Shown here: piece after piece, positions 34,500 through 47,318 of the stretch
How positions within the stretch are numbered: position 1 is the stretch's first letter
Layout: each line of letters begins with the position of its first letter
Assembly (NCBI GenBank): GCA_000697665.1
Contig: KL197724.1
Location: forward strand, 187,991-251,990
Length of the DNA stretch: 64,000 nt
Direction: 5' to 3'
DNA from: Jaapia argillacea MUCL 33604
Taxonomy: Eukaryota; Basidiomycota; Agaricomycetes; Jaapiales; Jaapiaceae
The notes under the pieces: generated by a model
What the model was told of the DNA's origin: nothing
Seen by the model: the letters and a program-made list of their open reading frames with translations, nothing else
Databases searched by the model: none
Made by a program: the position numbers and the translations under genes

Positions 34500-37110
34500 C
34501 TGGTGGTGGAAGGGATAAATAGATTGAGCGAGAGGAATCCGTCGTTATACTTGGCACTTTCGCAAAGAAGTCTCTTGTTGAGATCTGACTGTTTGAGCAT
34601 TCTGGCGACCAATAACTCTCAAGGAGGCCAATCGCTAATCACTAATATGGTTGAACCAGACATCATCGCAAGCAACAAACCGGTGAGTCCCATCCGTCGA
34701 GTTCATTACGACGCATTGGCGGTGAACGATCATCTCCAACAACCGTTGGATCAAGAAGAATTGCGCAACAAGTGATCCGAGTTCATCGCGTCGCGTTTAA
34801 GCTACATATATATCCTCCAAATTTTGATCCCAAAGGAAACCGGAGAATGGGAAATCTGGTCAAATAAGAAGCAGATGTGAATGTATGGTGGAACTAAGGA
34901 GCGGGAGAAACCAACCCTAATCGAAGAAGTTGATTTTGTTCCAATTAGAACGCATCTGCAACCCCCTGATACCAGTTTGATTGAGAGGTTCATCCCGGCT
35001 CGAGGATCTGGTGAAAGTCGAGTAGGTGAACTGGCTACTGGGCTCAGCCGGCAGCGTGACGCGCAAGAGGGATGGACAAGCGTCGAAAATGGATTGAGCA
35101 AGATCAGGGATAGCACGTGCGCCGAGGAGTTTCAAGAGTGGTGGCGTCGCATAAATATAGTCGGTATCGAACCAGACAAATGCCCTCAGCCGAGTAAACT
35201 TGGAAATGGCGTCGACAACGTCGTTGATCGCATGGAGACCTGAAGCTGAAGATCTACCTTCCTACATAGGAGAGTGAGAAATCATAAATCGAGGGGCTTC
35301 ATAAAATACTCACAATGGTGTTATAGATCTGATCGTCACACATGGTCAGGACAACGATATTGGGGAGGGCATGAGCCATGCGAGACAAATGGTTAACAGG
35401 AGTGCGAGTTGGAGCGGAAGTGCGCCTCTCAAAACCGAGGACGACGACGGTGTCGCGCAGATTGCCAAGGGCATCGATGGCAGAGTCTGCGACAGGGGAA
35501 GATCCAAAAGTAACCCGCAAACGTGAGATATGTCGTGACGAGGGAAATGCTGGCACACTTTCGATCCCAATGTCAAGGGTATTGAGGTGGGACAAGGGTA
35601 ACGTGGGGAGGGAGGTGGGAAAAATGGTGTCCGTATAAATGGACAGGTCACGGAGCTCAATTTGAAGGGAGAGAAATTCGGAAACGGCAGGGCACGTCAT
35701 ATGCGTCACGTTGCGAAGAGACAGCGTTCGCAAACGAAATGAACATCTGCAAAGGATGCAGATGAAAGCCTGTAACATTTGAGAGAATCCCATGCGTCGG
35801 AGGCTCAAAGACACCTTGAGATGCAAGGTCTCCAATCCAGTGAGGTTCGCCATGACGGTATGGAGGAGGCGAGGTTGTGGCGAATACGTCAAATTGAGCT
35901 TTCGGACTTTGCTGGATATCCGAGAAACTCTGGAGAGTGTGAGTAGGAGGCCATCTGTACTGGGGCAGGGCCGGGCAACGACTAGGGATCGATAGAGTTG
36001 CCGTTCCCCCTCGTCCTTGGTCTTCCGACACAGCTGGCATATGTTGGCGAGGTCCTTCTGGTTGAGGTGTCTCAGCACCGTGGGGAGTAATTCTCGTGGG
36101 AGATCGGTGAAGCCCATGGTGGTTTGTTCAAATTGTTGTTGGAAAGCGATGAGACGTTACCAGCGTCACAACGTGACACACCGTTTTCCTTTCTCCGGAA
36201 TCCAGGAGCTTAACTAACTCATGCATGGGGCTTTCTAGCGGGAAAATCTGCAAGACCAGCTGGTTTCGCAGTTTTGAACGAAGGGGTCTTCGCTCCATTC
36301 ACATCTGCTCGGATTCAATCTACATTCTTGTCGACTTCCCTGAACCTGAATAAGGAGGCATAGTTCAGCAAGTTATCTCTTCGTGGTGAAATTTTCAAGG
36401 ACGAGCCCATCGTATATGGAGAGATATGGAGCTCATCTAGAAAAATTCTGAGAGATTACCCTCGGTTCGTCGCCTCTTCCCATAAAATACCAGTGGTTGC
36501 GAATCGTGCGATTCAGAGGCCATTTGATCCTTGAGACCCGTAGCTCCGTGGCCAGGGTACCACCAGCCTGAGGATGCCTCAGCCCTCGTGGTGTCGGTGC
36601 CCACAAGTAATATCGGTCGGTGGATAAATCGCATCCTCGGAATTCTCCCTCGTGGGTGGTAAGACAACCCCACGCCTCCACACGTTCGGTCGATGTTTTC
36701 ATGGTGGAGCTGTGCAGCCATGCCCTCCATATATCCAAACCGATGTCGTGCAAGTGAAGCTGAAGTGAATGGCTTACAACCATGTCATCTTACCTTATCC
36801 TCCTTCTTATAGGATTCGATGTCACTGCCCACTCACCACATTTAGCAAGTCCAGCAACCGTCGAATAGCATCACCTTGCATTTCGGTATGTAACCCCCAC
36901 GCCGACTGCCGCCAAACCTCCTTCGGAGATTGGCACCATAGACCATATCCGATAAAGAAGCTGAGGTTTGCGATGAGATACCATTCCAGCCTCGAATCGC
37001 GGTATTCATAATTGGGGCTTGAAGAGTCGGAGAGACTCGCGGGGCTGGGAGTAACCCCTCGTCAATGGCAACATTGGGAGAACCAGTGTACCCGATTCGA
37101 TAGGAACGCT
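34500..37110. repeat. Segmental duplication, module A (F-box gene plus flanks)
   Basis: About 2.6 kb that recurs as module B (37119-39690, same orientation) and module C (50080-52520, inverted). Shared landmarks: CAACCGTTGGATCAAGAAGA before the F-box 3' end (34742, 37349), the whole F-box gene, its upstream region, and the TCCACCATGAAAACATC block (minus strand, near 36700; also near 39110 and 50400). No terminal inverted repeats or target-site duplications were recognised. Boundaries are approximate. Confidence 0.75.
34917..36117 (-). CDS. F-box-like protein, module A
   Basis: Probable substrate-recognition subunit of an SCF ubiquitin ligase. Exons (minus) 35314-36117 and 34917-35261 encode 382 residues. 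The F-box is at the very N-terminus (MGFTDLPRELLPTVLRHLNQ, then KDLANICQLCRKTKDEGERQ), followed by LRR-like segments (LTGLETLHLKVSL, FRLRTLSLRNVTHM, IELRDLSIYTD, LNTLDIGIESVP). The intron after CDDQIYNTI joins a C-terminal exon with the family motif FDACPSLLRVTLPAEPSSQF. The intron position is the same in all five F-box genes here. No frame break; nearly the same exon 2 protein as module B. Confidence 0.8.
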
Positions 37111-37330
37111 CGGACAAAGGAAATAAGTAGATTAAGCGAGTGGAGTCCGTCGATGTACTTGGCACTTTCGCACAAAAGTCTTTGAAATCTGGCTGTTTGA
37201 GAATTCTGGCCACCAGGGGCTCTCGAGGAGGCCAACCACTAACATGATTGAACCAGACATCGTCGCAAGCCGAAAACCGGCGAATACCATCCGTTGATTT
37301 CATCAGTACCAGCTCACCAAGTCACATTGA
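36430..37330 (-). pseudogene. Eroded companion reading frame between F-box modules A and B
   Basis: A 153-codon frame (36842-37303, starting MKSTDGIRRFSACDDVWFNH) and a 116-codon frame (36433-36783) lie on the F-box strand. Pieces recur in each module: WPPREPLVARILKQPDF here, a WPP...LVAR-LKQSD version at 34570-34640, and WPPWECLVARVLKQSDVTKH at 52410-52470 (plus). A second shared piece, GSPNVAIDEGLLPAPR, recurs as FSPNVAINEVLFPAPR near 39600. Copies differ and carry stops, so I call it a decayed gene of unknown family rather than a working one. Confidence 0.35.
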
Positions 37331-39690
37331 CAGTTGACGATTATCTCCAACAACCGTTGGATCAAGAAGAATTGCGGCAACAAGTGGCCCGAGTTCATCG
37401 AGTCGTGTTTAAGCTACATAGATATCCTCCAAATTTTGATCTCAAGAGGAAAACGGATAATGGGAAATCTGTTCATATAGGAAGCAGATGTGAACGGATG
37501 GTGGGACCAAGCAGCGGGAGAGACCAACCCTAATCGAAGAAGTCGATTTTGTTCCAATTAGATCGCATCTGCGAACCCCTGATACCAGTTTGATTGAGAG
37601 GTTCATCCCGGCTCGAGGATCTGGTGAAAGTCGAGTAGGTGAATTGGCTACTGGGCTCAGCCGGCAGCGTGACGCGCAGGAGGGATGGACAAGCGTCGAA
37701 AATGGATTGAGCAAGATCAGGGATAGCACGTGCGCCGATGAGTTTCAAGAGTGGTGGCGTTGCATAAACATAGTCGGTATCAAACCAGACAAATGCCCTC
37801 AGTCGAGTAAATTTGGAAATGGCGTCGACAACGTCGTCGATCACACTAAGACCTGAAGCTGAAGACCTATTTTCCTACACGAGGAGAGTGAGAAACCACA
37901 AATCAAAGGGCTTCATAAATACTCACGAAGGTTTGATAGATCTGGTCGTCGTACATGGTCAGAACAACGACATTGGGGAGGGCACGAGCCATGCGAGACA
38001 AATAGTTAACAGCAGTACGAGTTGGAAGGGAGGTGCGCCTCTCGAAACCAAGGACAACGACGGTGTCGCGCAGATTGCCAAGGGCATCGATGGCAGAGTC
38101 TGTGACAGGGGAAGCTCCAAAAGTAACCCGCAAACGCGAGATGTGTCGCGACAATGGAAATGCTGGGACACTTTCAATCCCAATGTCAAGGGTGTTGAGG
38201 TGGGACAAGGGTAACGTGGGGAGGGAGGTGGGGGAGATTGTGTTCGTATAAATGGACAGGTCACGGAGCTCGATTTGAAAGGAGAGAAATTCGGAAATAG
38301 AAGGGCATGGCGTACGCGTCACATTGCGAAGGGACAATGTTCGCAAACGAAATGAACATCTGCAAAGAATGGACATGAATCTCTGTAACATTTGATGGCA
38401 CGCTCCCATGCTTCGGCTGTCCACAGACACCGTGAGATGCAAGGTCTCCAATCCAGTGAGGTTCGCCATGACGGTATGAATGAGGGGCTCAAGTGGTCGG
38501 AGTCGTGGCGAATACACGATATTGAGCTGTCGGACTTTGCTGGATATCCGAGAATCTCTAGAGAGAGTGAGTAGGAGGCCAGCTGTACTGGGGCAGTCTC
38601 GAGTAACAACCAGGGATCGGTACAGTTGCCGCTCTCCCTCGTCCTTGGTCCTCCGACACAGCTGGCATATGTTGGCGAGGTCCTTCTGGTCGAGGTGCCT
38701 CAACACCGTGGGGAGTAATTCTGCTGGGAGATCGGTGAAGCCCATGGCGGTTTGTTGTTGGAAAGCGATGAGAAGTGACCAGCGTCACAATGTGACACGC
38801 CGTTGTCTTTTCCAGACTTTCCAGGAGATCAACTTGAAATTACAGAACATTTTTCGTCTCTGAATTCTGCGTATGCGATGCGTCGTAATCATTCTACACA
38901 AAATACAAGTAGTTTCGACTCAGAGGCGATTCGATCCTTGAGACCTGCAGCTCTAAGCAGCAGCTCGGCACTGACACCAATGACACGATGCGTTGGCACT
39001 ATACCACTCTCGGTGCTGGTGCACAACGAATACTCGCCGGTGGATGAACCTCATTCCCGGATTTATCGCTCGCGGGTAAGACAACCTCACGCCCGGTCGA
39101 AGTTTTCATGGTGGACCTGTGCCACCGAAGCAGAAGTGAATGGCTTACAACCATGTTGATTGGGTTCATGTCGCACTCTGACTCAGTGACCACATTTAGC
39201 GTCCTGCCCTCGTTGCAGAATCCAAGTACAGTTGAACGTCCTACCTGGACCACAGATGTGGTACTCATCTGATAGGAGCGCTCTGGGTCGACTGGAGTTG
39301 TCTTCGAGTCAGGCGAGCAGCCCCAGGTGTGACGCTGAGAAATATAGTATCGATCGATTTGAATCGAGCGACGGTTGAATAGCATCGTCTTGCATTTCGG
39401 TATGAATGCCCCTGTGGATTGTCGTCTAACCGTCCTTTGGAGGTCACCACCATGGACTTATCCGATAAAGAAGCTGATGTTTGTGGTGAGCTGCTGTTCC
39501 AACCTGGAATCGCGAGTTTTCGTTTTTCGAAAGGTCACCTCACGTCGTAGGAGCATAGCACATTCGGGATTGAATCCTAACTGCGGCCTGAAGATCTGGG
39601 GGCTGGGAATAACACCTCATTAATGGCAACGTTGGGGGAGAACCAGACGCACACGGTTCGATGGGAACACTTGGGCGCGGCGTCTCCACC
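37119..39690. repeat. Segmental duplication, module B (tandem copy of A)
   Basis: Directly follows module A in the same orientation with only a few bases between, so A and B form a head-to-tail tandem. It is well conserved across the F-box gene (37530-38745) and more decayed from 38870 to 39690, where only patches such as CAATGGCAACGTTGG/CAATGGCAACATTGG remain. Right boundary approximate. Confidence 0.7.
37530..38745 (-). CDS. F-box-like protein, module B
   Basis: Exons (minus) 37927-38745 and 37530-37874 encode 387 residues. Same organisation as module A: F-box at residues 1-45 (MGFTDLPAELLPTVLRHLDQ), LRR-like middle, intron after MYDDQIYQTF, then the exon ending in WNKIDFFD. It has five extra residues near residue 85 (SPRLRPLEPLIHTVM) compared with A. 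The C-terminal exon differs from A by only a handful of residues, while the N-terminal exon has diverged more, which could reflect gene conversion or stronger constraint on the tail. Predicted SCF substrate adaptor; target unknown. Confidence 0.8.
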
Positions 39691-42600
39691 AAGCTGGCGT
39701 GCGTGGCTCCACCGAAATGTGAAATAGTACACCACGGCGGACGATGATCGACGAGACCAAAGGGAGGCAACTCTCGTCAAGAACCCGGATGCGAAGTTTG
39801 GATATCACATATCAAAGTTGAAGAGAGTAGTCCTATGGACGGTGTGTGCACCACTTATGAAGACAAGGAAGGAGCATCGCGAGTGACTTATGGCATGGTA
39901 AGAAAAGCAAGTTTGCTCACCAGCCTAAAGTTGTCGACCTCCTTCCCGAAGGCTCGGCGACTCAGGAAGCTGGAGAGGTCGCGTCTTCTCGAAGGAGAAG
40001 AACTCAATGAGCACAAGAACCGGGAACCTCGGAGGCAGCAACTGGGGTGTGGAGCGTAGACAGGCACCTACTCCACAACACTATTCATACGCAAGGAAGC
40101 AGGCCTTATCACGCCCTGCGGCCGTAGTACATAGCTCCTTGGAGGAAACAGGAACGGCGGAAAATTTGCCACAGGGGCAGAACTGCAGAACTGTGGCGAG
40201 GAGTTGTCCCATGTGTTTGTGGTGCCATCAGACCAACGAAATTCGCTGAATGCATAGAAGTGGTAAGCACGAGTGATGGCGGAGATTGGACGAACTATCC
40301 ATCTGGCTCTGAGGTCCACGAAGGTGACTGAAACTCATGATCCCGTAAGGAAACAGCTGAGGAAACTCGAATCCGATGATAAGAAGCTGCTATCGCAAGC
40401 CCGCTGATCAGTTCCTTGCAGGCACTTAAGATAAATACACACTAGATTTGCCTCCGGCTATCAATGGACGACGGACATCCAATCAAGATTTACCGATGTA
40501 TTCAGGAACTCCGACTAGCACACTCGAGGGACCATATCCCCACCGCCGAATGAAATTCGAGAAGGCTGACAAAGTAAGTTGAGCTTCGATGAGCATAAGA
40601 GATAGCTGAGAAGACGCCCTGCTTTCGGGGCCAATGCGAAGAGGCGTTGATAGGTTTGGATTGGATTTGGAGTATACATAGTACTGTGACCCAGGACCTC
40701 GAATACAGCGAGAACAGAACTCACCAGTTCGGCGTGGAAAAGACATTGCATGGGTGCCTGTTACTGGAAGTGTCACAATTGACGCACCTTCTGCCGGGAC
40801 CGAGTCTGCGGCCTGAGGACGCCAAAATGGATGGGAATCACAGAGGAATGAAACAGAATCAGAGACTTGATGAGGAGCAGGAAGGCAAGAGGCGACATAG
40901 ATACATCTAGTAGGGTGACGTGCCCTACACGGACGCAGCAGCTGGAACTTCCCGCAGTAGGAAGGAGGAGAAGCATCGGGCGTTGTATCCTTCCGTCCGG
41001 ACGCGTCTCCTCGAGCACGGGGATTACAGATTGCCTCACCTTCTCAGCCTTCAGAACGCCCACCTCCCGATTGCTGGAGAAATACACTTCCCATCGGGTT
41101 GAGCCACGCTCCCACCGGATTCCTGGTAAAACTGAGACGCGACACGAGCGATTGGGTGAACGAACGAATGGAGGCGATAATGGAAGATATCACCGTCGAA
41201 TTATCGGTGGCTCACCATCTCGAAAGGATATATCCTCCAGGGTGAGGACGCTGATGGCCGTGTCCAAGGAGGCATTCGCTACTTGTCTGATTCTAATCAT
41301 CACAAATTATGAGATTGAGAAGCCGCCCAACTCGGTGTGAGAATGCATACCTGCGATGACTCTAGAAGTTTATCTGGGATCGAGAAAACGTGGCCCACCA
41401 AGTCGGAGAAAGGTCAACTTGGTTGTACAAGACGAGACGCCATGTCTCACGGAGCATATATATACGGCAGTATAACACAATTGGCATAAAGGGCGAAGGA
41501 GGTCAGTAAAGCAGATTTCACTTTAACAACTTGCTACGCCCTAGATGCATAGGTCCCTTTCTCCTTCTCATTTCCTACAGAAAATTGGTATCAGTGAACG
41601 CAGCGCTAACCACCATCAAAAGAAATCACACGCCAGCCTCGAGTCCCAGTCTCCGAGGAGAATTACGGAAACACGTTTTTCGGAGGTAGAGGACGTCACT
41701 GGAAATCGCCGGCCATCAAGCGAACGTGCGCTGACGAGATGTCTGACACCGCCCCCGACAACCTTCTATTCCCATCACAGCTAAAGCTAGATAAAACTCT
41801 GTCCAGTGAGAATAAAATGGGATGTAATCTCCGAGATGCTCACCATGTTACGATATCTAGCCCATGGATCGATAAATACTCGGGCCCATCCTGGAAATTC
41901 AACTCCTATTCCGGATGACGCCTCTTATAGGAAAGTAGGGTCAAAGGAAAACGAGTCCGAGTGTACAATCGGAGACTAGGGCCAAGAGATTAGAGAACAA
42001 TGACATTGCAAGCCGCATTCCTACGATCCCAATCAAAACGTATTCTCAAACTGATTGACTCCCTAGACTGCATAGCACGCGCCCATCGGCTGTGAATCCC
42101 GAGTCCTAACCAGAACCCAACAAAACGTGGCCAGTCACCACGGAGAGGTAGGTCCGAGAGTTCGCCCAAACGAAACTTGGTTAGCTTGGCCATGTCCGTT
42201 TCCCAGTAAAAGTTAGATAAAGGCGTACGTGGTGTGTGGATGTACCGCGTGGATCGATGATCATGAGAGAAAGTAAGTCCCACCACCCTTTCATAATAAA
42301 AAAAGCAAAAGTGATCGAATTGCCAAAAAGTCTCTAGTCCTGCCGATGAAGTGTTAGGATATTTGAAGAGGGTGTCAGAAGTTGGTAGTACTTAGTGGAC
42401 TTTATAAGTCAGTACGACACCATCGATCTTTACGAGACATTTGGGAGATTATCGTATAATCACCGAGGGTGTTACGATGCAAGCTGGAGAGGACGAGACA
42501 GAACTCAAGAATAAATGTAGTGTTCAAGTCCGTGTAATCAGGCCTGACCTGGCATACAGCCATTATGACGCCATCACGGACGACGCTGCCTTCTCTACGA

Positions 42601-45099
42601 ACAACCAGTCGAAACCAAAAAACTTGATCACATTGCCACTATGTTTTCCCAAAGTAACGAGCATCGGTACCAGTGGAAAGGTGGCATTTGGTTGAAGATA
42701 CATACAGATCAGATCATGGAGATGGACTCCCTAGTGTGTGATTGACTACCAAGGGTGAGGGCGATAACCCGGCGGTTAAGTCTACAATAAGGTCGGAGTA
42801 GTACTAAATCTTAGTACTAGTAGCAGATAAAGTGGGCCCTGAGGGCTATTGGATTAGTGTTACCCCGGGGAAGGTTCGAGTTCTGAACGCATGTTGGGTC
42901 GGTGAACTTGGTAGGACTCACGTCAATCATTACAACTGGTGGAAAACAGCGAGGTGTGGTAAGAGTGGGAGGGATAAAGCCCTCATAAGTGATTGGATTA
43001 TCGGACGGGACTTGGGGGTGATTGAGAGTCGAAGAAGATGAAGGACGATATACAGGAAGGAGGTGATAGCACGGCTCGGAAGACAAGGGAACAGTAAGAA
43101 TTCAAGTGTCACCTGAGTCGGATACAAAGAGGATTCAGGGACAGGGCCTGAGACGGACGTTCGACATAGAAGAACACGGCCAACTGGGTATAGTGTTCCC
43201 AAGTCAAAGATAGTTGAAGAGAAGGCTATCTCGGAAGTGGCTAAGACAGCGGGTGGCGTGAACGTCGTCTCTAGTCCCCCATTCCTCACACAACGGAGTG
43301 CAACCGACCTTGATCGTCCAACGGAAGGAAAGATGGAACAGATATAGAATGACGAGACCGAGCAAAAGGGACTTGAGATTGTAGACGAGGGCCAAAAGAT
43401 TTCGGAGTACATAAAAGCTGGATGAGATGTGTAAGATTGTAACGGAGGCAGATGGTGCGAGGATTTGATGAGGGTAAAGATTGAGAGGAAGCATCGGATC
43501 GAAAATTGCGTCCCCTATCTATTGCCTGGAGGCCATCCAGGTTGACAGCAATGGAATTTGGTTGTTGGATAGACGAAAGGAGTATAGACTTTGCAGGCGT
43601 GGTTGTTGAACACAACATCCGGGGTTCATCTTGATCGTGCACGCAGTCCCGAAGCGAGAATATCAGGGAGAATATATGAGTGCCAACTCCGAAAGCCCCC
43701 AATAGTCCGAGGAGGATCAAGTCGGACTCCACGGCGTCCATCCCACTCCCGATCTTCGAAATTCGGGCCCAGAAGACCTCCGCAAGAGATACAAGTAAGG
43801 CAGGATGAGACCGACATAGTGCGTAGATTTCAAGAGTACATAAGAGGCGCGCAGAAGCAGAGATTAAAGATGGAGGGGCAAGGCAAGCATCGTGGCGAGC
43901 ATTGAGGCCGTTGTCGATGAGGGTGTATGACGATGACACTTTCTATACGAACCTTCCGGTGAACCACTGCCACCGCGCTCTTTCTGTCATCCTCCGACGT
44001 GATGTGCACCCCGTGCGCTGAAAGCTACAAAGGCCATGACGATTCGGGTGTCTGCATTTCTGCGACGTTGGTCCCTGGATGACGTGTGACCGGGAGACAC
44101 ATTCCTGGTACAAGGCACCCCAAATTCTCAGCCGTACCACAAGCATGCAAAGCCTGACCCCAATAATGGTGAGACCAGAGATAAAAGGACAATCACAAGA
44201 AACAAGGTCAAGCACACGGTGAACAACAGATAGTCGTGAGGCAACAGAGAATAACAGTCGATGTGAAAGCAAAACAAGAAAAACATATGGCGATGCAAAA
44301 GGCCGACAAACGTGATCGGTATGAATCTGAGATTAGCGTGCCTCGATCGTCGTGATGAAAAAGAACGGACTCCAGGGTCTCGGTGCGCAGCCCAACCTTT
44401 TGGATTTCCTGGTCACATTGTCAGTCACGCTGCAGTTTCACAATTTGTGGGGTCGGACTCGGGACGGAGCTCTCTCACCGCGGCATCATGAGTTCCTCAG
44501 GGTCTGCAACCTGAAGTTTGAACACGGAATCACAGAGCCTGTTTATGGCCACGCCACCGTCGTCAGCGCCATTTCCGCTGGTTGTATGGTGCACACTGAC
44601 GCCAGTATAGCCGGCAAGTGAGATCACTATGACGGGTGAGTTAATTCTGCCAGAGATTCGTTCCGGCTTTGGCGGGTCCGTTCTTCTTGGGACGGTCCAG
44701 ACCGCACACCGTCCGCGACGAAAAGAGTCAAAATTCTGGGGTTACGGCTATTTGATGAGATGAAGGGCGTGAGCCTCGGATATATTGGATCCGGCGGTGA
44801 GGTAAAGAGCTCACAACCTTTTTTTTGAAACGACACGACAGACGACACGAAGGCTACGACAGGACGACCACCAGCAAGACCCACCGACGACCCACCGACG
44901 CCACACGACGAGCACGAGTGATCTATCTATTCATATTTTCTTTGCCGCCACAGCTCCTCCATCGACCATCGAGGCCCCCGGTTTTTATAGCAGCTGTGCT
45001 TTAGCCTCGTGTAAACCTCACAAGGCACGAATTAAAGCACCCCACTTTACACGAACAAATACACCTTACCTTGCCCAGTAATCAGCTTTCCGTGGTCGC
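39691..45099. other. Gene-poor region between inverted F-box modules, left part
   Basis: 5.4 kb without a supportable gene. Minus-strand frames at 40773-41087 and 43286-43939 contain short hydrophobic stretches, but no frame continues across splice sites into a recognisable receptor or transporter. The last 300 bases include a GACGACCC/CCACCGACG-rich patch (44840-44910) and TTTTTATAGC at 44982, plausible promoter elements for the gene at 45100. Confidence 0.4.
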
Positions 45100-47318
45100 A
45101 TGTCCCTTCAAACATCGACACACTTCTCTCCGGATTCCTCCACACCTTCTACAGAATCACCATCATCACGTTCTCGATCCGGCAAATCGTTGACGTTTCG
45201 CAGTACTAATCAAAGCGTGACTACTGTGATGGCAAACAGGACACACGAGTCGGAGTATGAGCAGGTGCAGATGAAGCAAGGGCACAACGAGGCGACAATG
45301 GTAAAAGTATCCGATGTGACCTCGACCACCGGCTCGAATTCCTCCCCACTGCTTTCGCACCACTCAAAACTCAAGTCTAATTCCCCCCGGTCCTTTCCTC
45401 CTTCTTGCGTTCACACAAGTACTAGCGCCGTCAACTCTACGCCGTCCCTTCCTCATACCCCACCTCGACGCTCTTCTAGACCTGGAACGCCCTCGTCCAA
45501 TTCTCTATACAAGACCCAGAGGGTGCAGAGTTTGTTGTTCGCTTCTCACTCAAATAACCACTCTACCGCTTCGTTGAATTCGACCCTTACCCTGGGAGGC
45601 GCCATCCTTTCTACCCCGATTCGCACAACGGCACCATCGCACTCACAATCGCCTTCACCCCGACCAGCGTCTCCTTCATCCTCATTTCGTCGTCGTACCC
45701 ATACAAGGGCTCATTCGTCCGGCGCTATCGTCGTACCCCCAGCTATCTTACACTCACCCTCGCATCGGGCCCGAGCGACGTTAGCAATGTCAGTTCAAAT
45801 TTACTCACCCCCTCGTCCCCACCCCCAACCACACCACCCCTCCCACGCCCTCCCCTCGCCGCCCACCTCCCGTTCTCGCGCCGGATCCGCTTCGTCTGTA
45901 GACAGTAGGGGCCGGTCTACCTCACCTGTAGCCCGACCTTCGTCAAGGAGCGAGCGCTTACTCAGAGATACTCTGAGAAGAGCTGAGGAACATGATCGTT
46001 TAGTGGCTTTATCGCTATTACCTGTCATCCCGAGACCCAAAGGAGCTCGTAGAGGCTCGTTTAGGAGTGTGGGGAGTGGGAGTGAAGAGGGGTGTGAGTT
46101 TGATTGTTGTGAAGAGGCGGAGGGGAATGGTCAACAGGCGGCGTATATGAGAGGATCGAATTTGTTTCGCACTATCTCGACGCCCAATGGTCCTCCTCTG
46201 GTTGCTTCTTCGAGTAACACGAGGAAACATGGGAGGAGTGGGTCGTACTCGTCGTCGTCGACCGCTCAGCAGGGTACTCATCAAGAGAACCCAGCCTTGG
46301 TATACGGCACACCCACTTCACCCTCCCGCCACCCATTAACTCGATCAGCGAATTCGGAACCGGCCGTTCCCAGACCTTCTGCTACTTCGCGCCCGTCAAA
46401 TCGAGACCAAGAGTCGTCAAGTAGTTCAGGAACTTCGAGTCCCAGTTTGAGTACGATTATGGGTGGGAGTATGAGTATGACTCCTCATGAGGCTGTGTTA
46501 AGGAGTCGACTTGAGGGTGTGCTTAGAGGAGCGGGGGCTGTTGAGGCTAGGGGGAGGAGGAGTAGTAGTGTCGCTAGAAGTCAGGGTGAGAGTGGCGCGA
46601 GTGTGCAGAGGAATAATAGTGGGAGTTCTGGGAGTTCGAGGGAGGTTAGAGAAAGAGAGGGGATGGTTCAAGGTGAACATGGGGAATGGTTTTGGGAGAG
46701 TGGTGAGGTACGCTTCGTTTTCTGCCTTTTTATGTTTCGGAATGGAGAGCTGATTGAAATGTTGTGTAGTTGGCGTTTAGCCCACCGACATCGTTATACC
46801 AGCCACACCCACAACCACACCCAAATACTCGATCGAATACCCAATCGTCGTATAATACCAACACACCTTCGCCTGACTCGTCAGCTTCTCAGACGCCGCC
46901 TTCACCTCTTACACCCCCACCGACGCCTCCGGCCCTACCTTTCTCCCATGCGCAAACATCGCTCGAAGGATCCCCTCGGAAGGCTTCGTCCCCCCGCCTA
47001 CCCTCCTCACCCCGCCAACCTCCTCAAACACTCTCCTCACCCCGCTCTCCCCAAAAACAACTCCCAGCATCCCCCCGCCAAGCCTCTTACACTCTGCCCC
47101 CACCCTCTTCATACCACCCGCATATTCATCACCATCAGAGATCAGCGTCGTTTAATGCGCAGACTGCTTCGCAGTTGTGTCGGCAGATGGATGGCTATGT
47201 TTCGTTTAGGAATGTGGAGGGGTTGGGTGTACCGCCTGAAGAGGATTTGGAGGAGGGAGAGGGGAGGGAGAGGAGGGGTCTTGGGAGGGTTTGGGGGTGG
47301 TTTGGAGAGGCGAGATGA
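45100..47318 (+). CDS. Ser/Pro-rich disordered protein with a conserved-looking C-terminus
   Basis: Exons 45100-46707 and 46770-47318 join in phase 0 (GAG|GTACGC ... TGTGTAG|TTG) and encode 718 residues. Almost the whole chain is Ser/Pro/Thr/Arg-rich, with many SP/TP sites (possible proline-directed kinase targets) and Ser runs. Two stretches look more ordered: LRDTLRRAEEHDRLVALSLL around residues 285-305, and the C-terminus (MDGYVSFRNVEGLGVPPEED, ending GRVWGWFGEAR). HGEWFWESGE|LAFSPPTSLY spans the intron and also looks constrained. No catalytic or binding domain recognised. It sits alone in a gene-poor stretch between inverted F-box duplicates. Confidence 0.75.
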
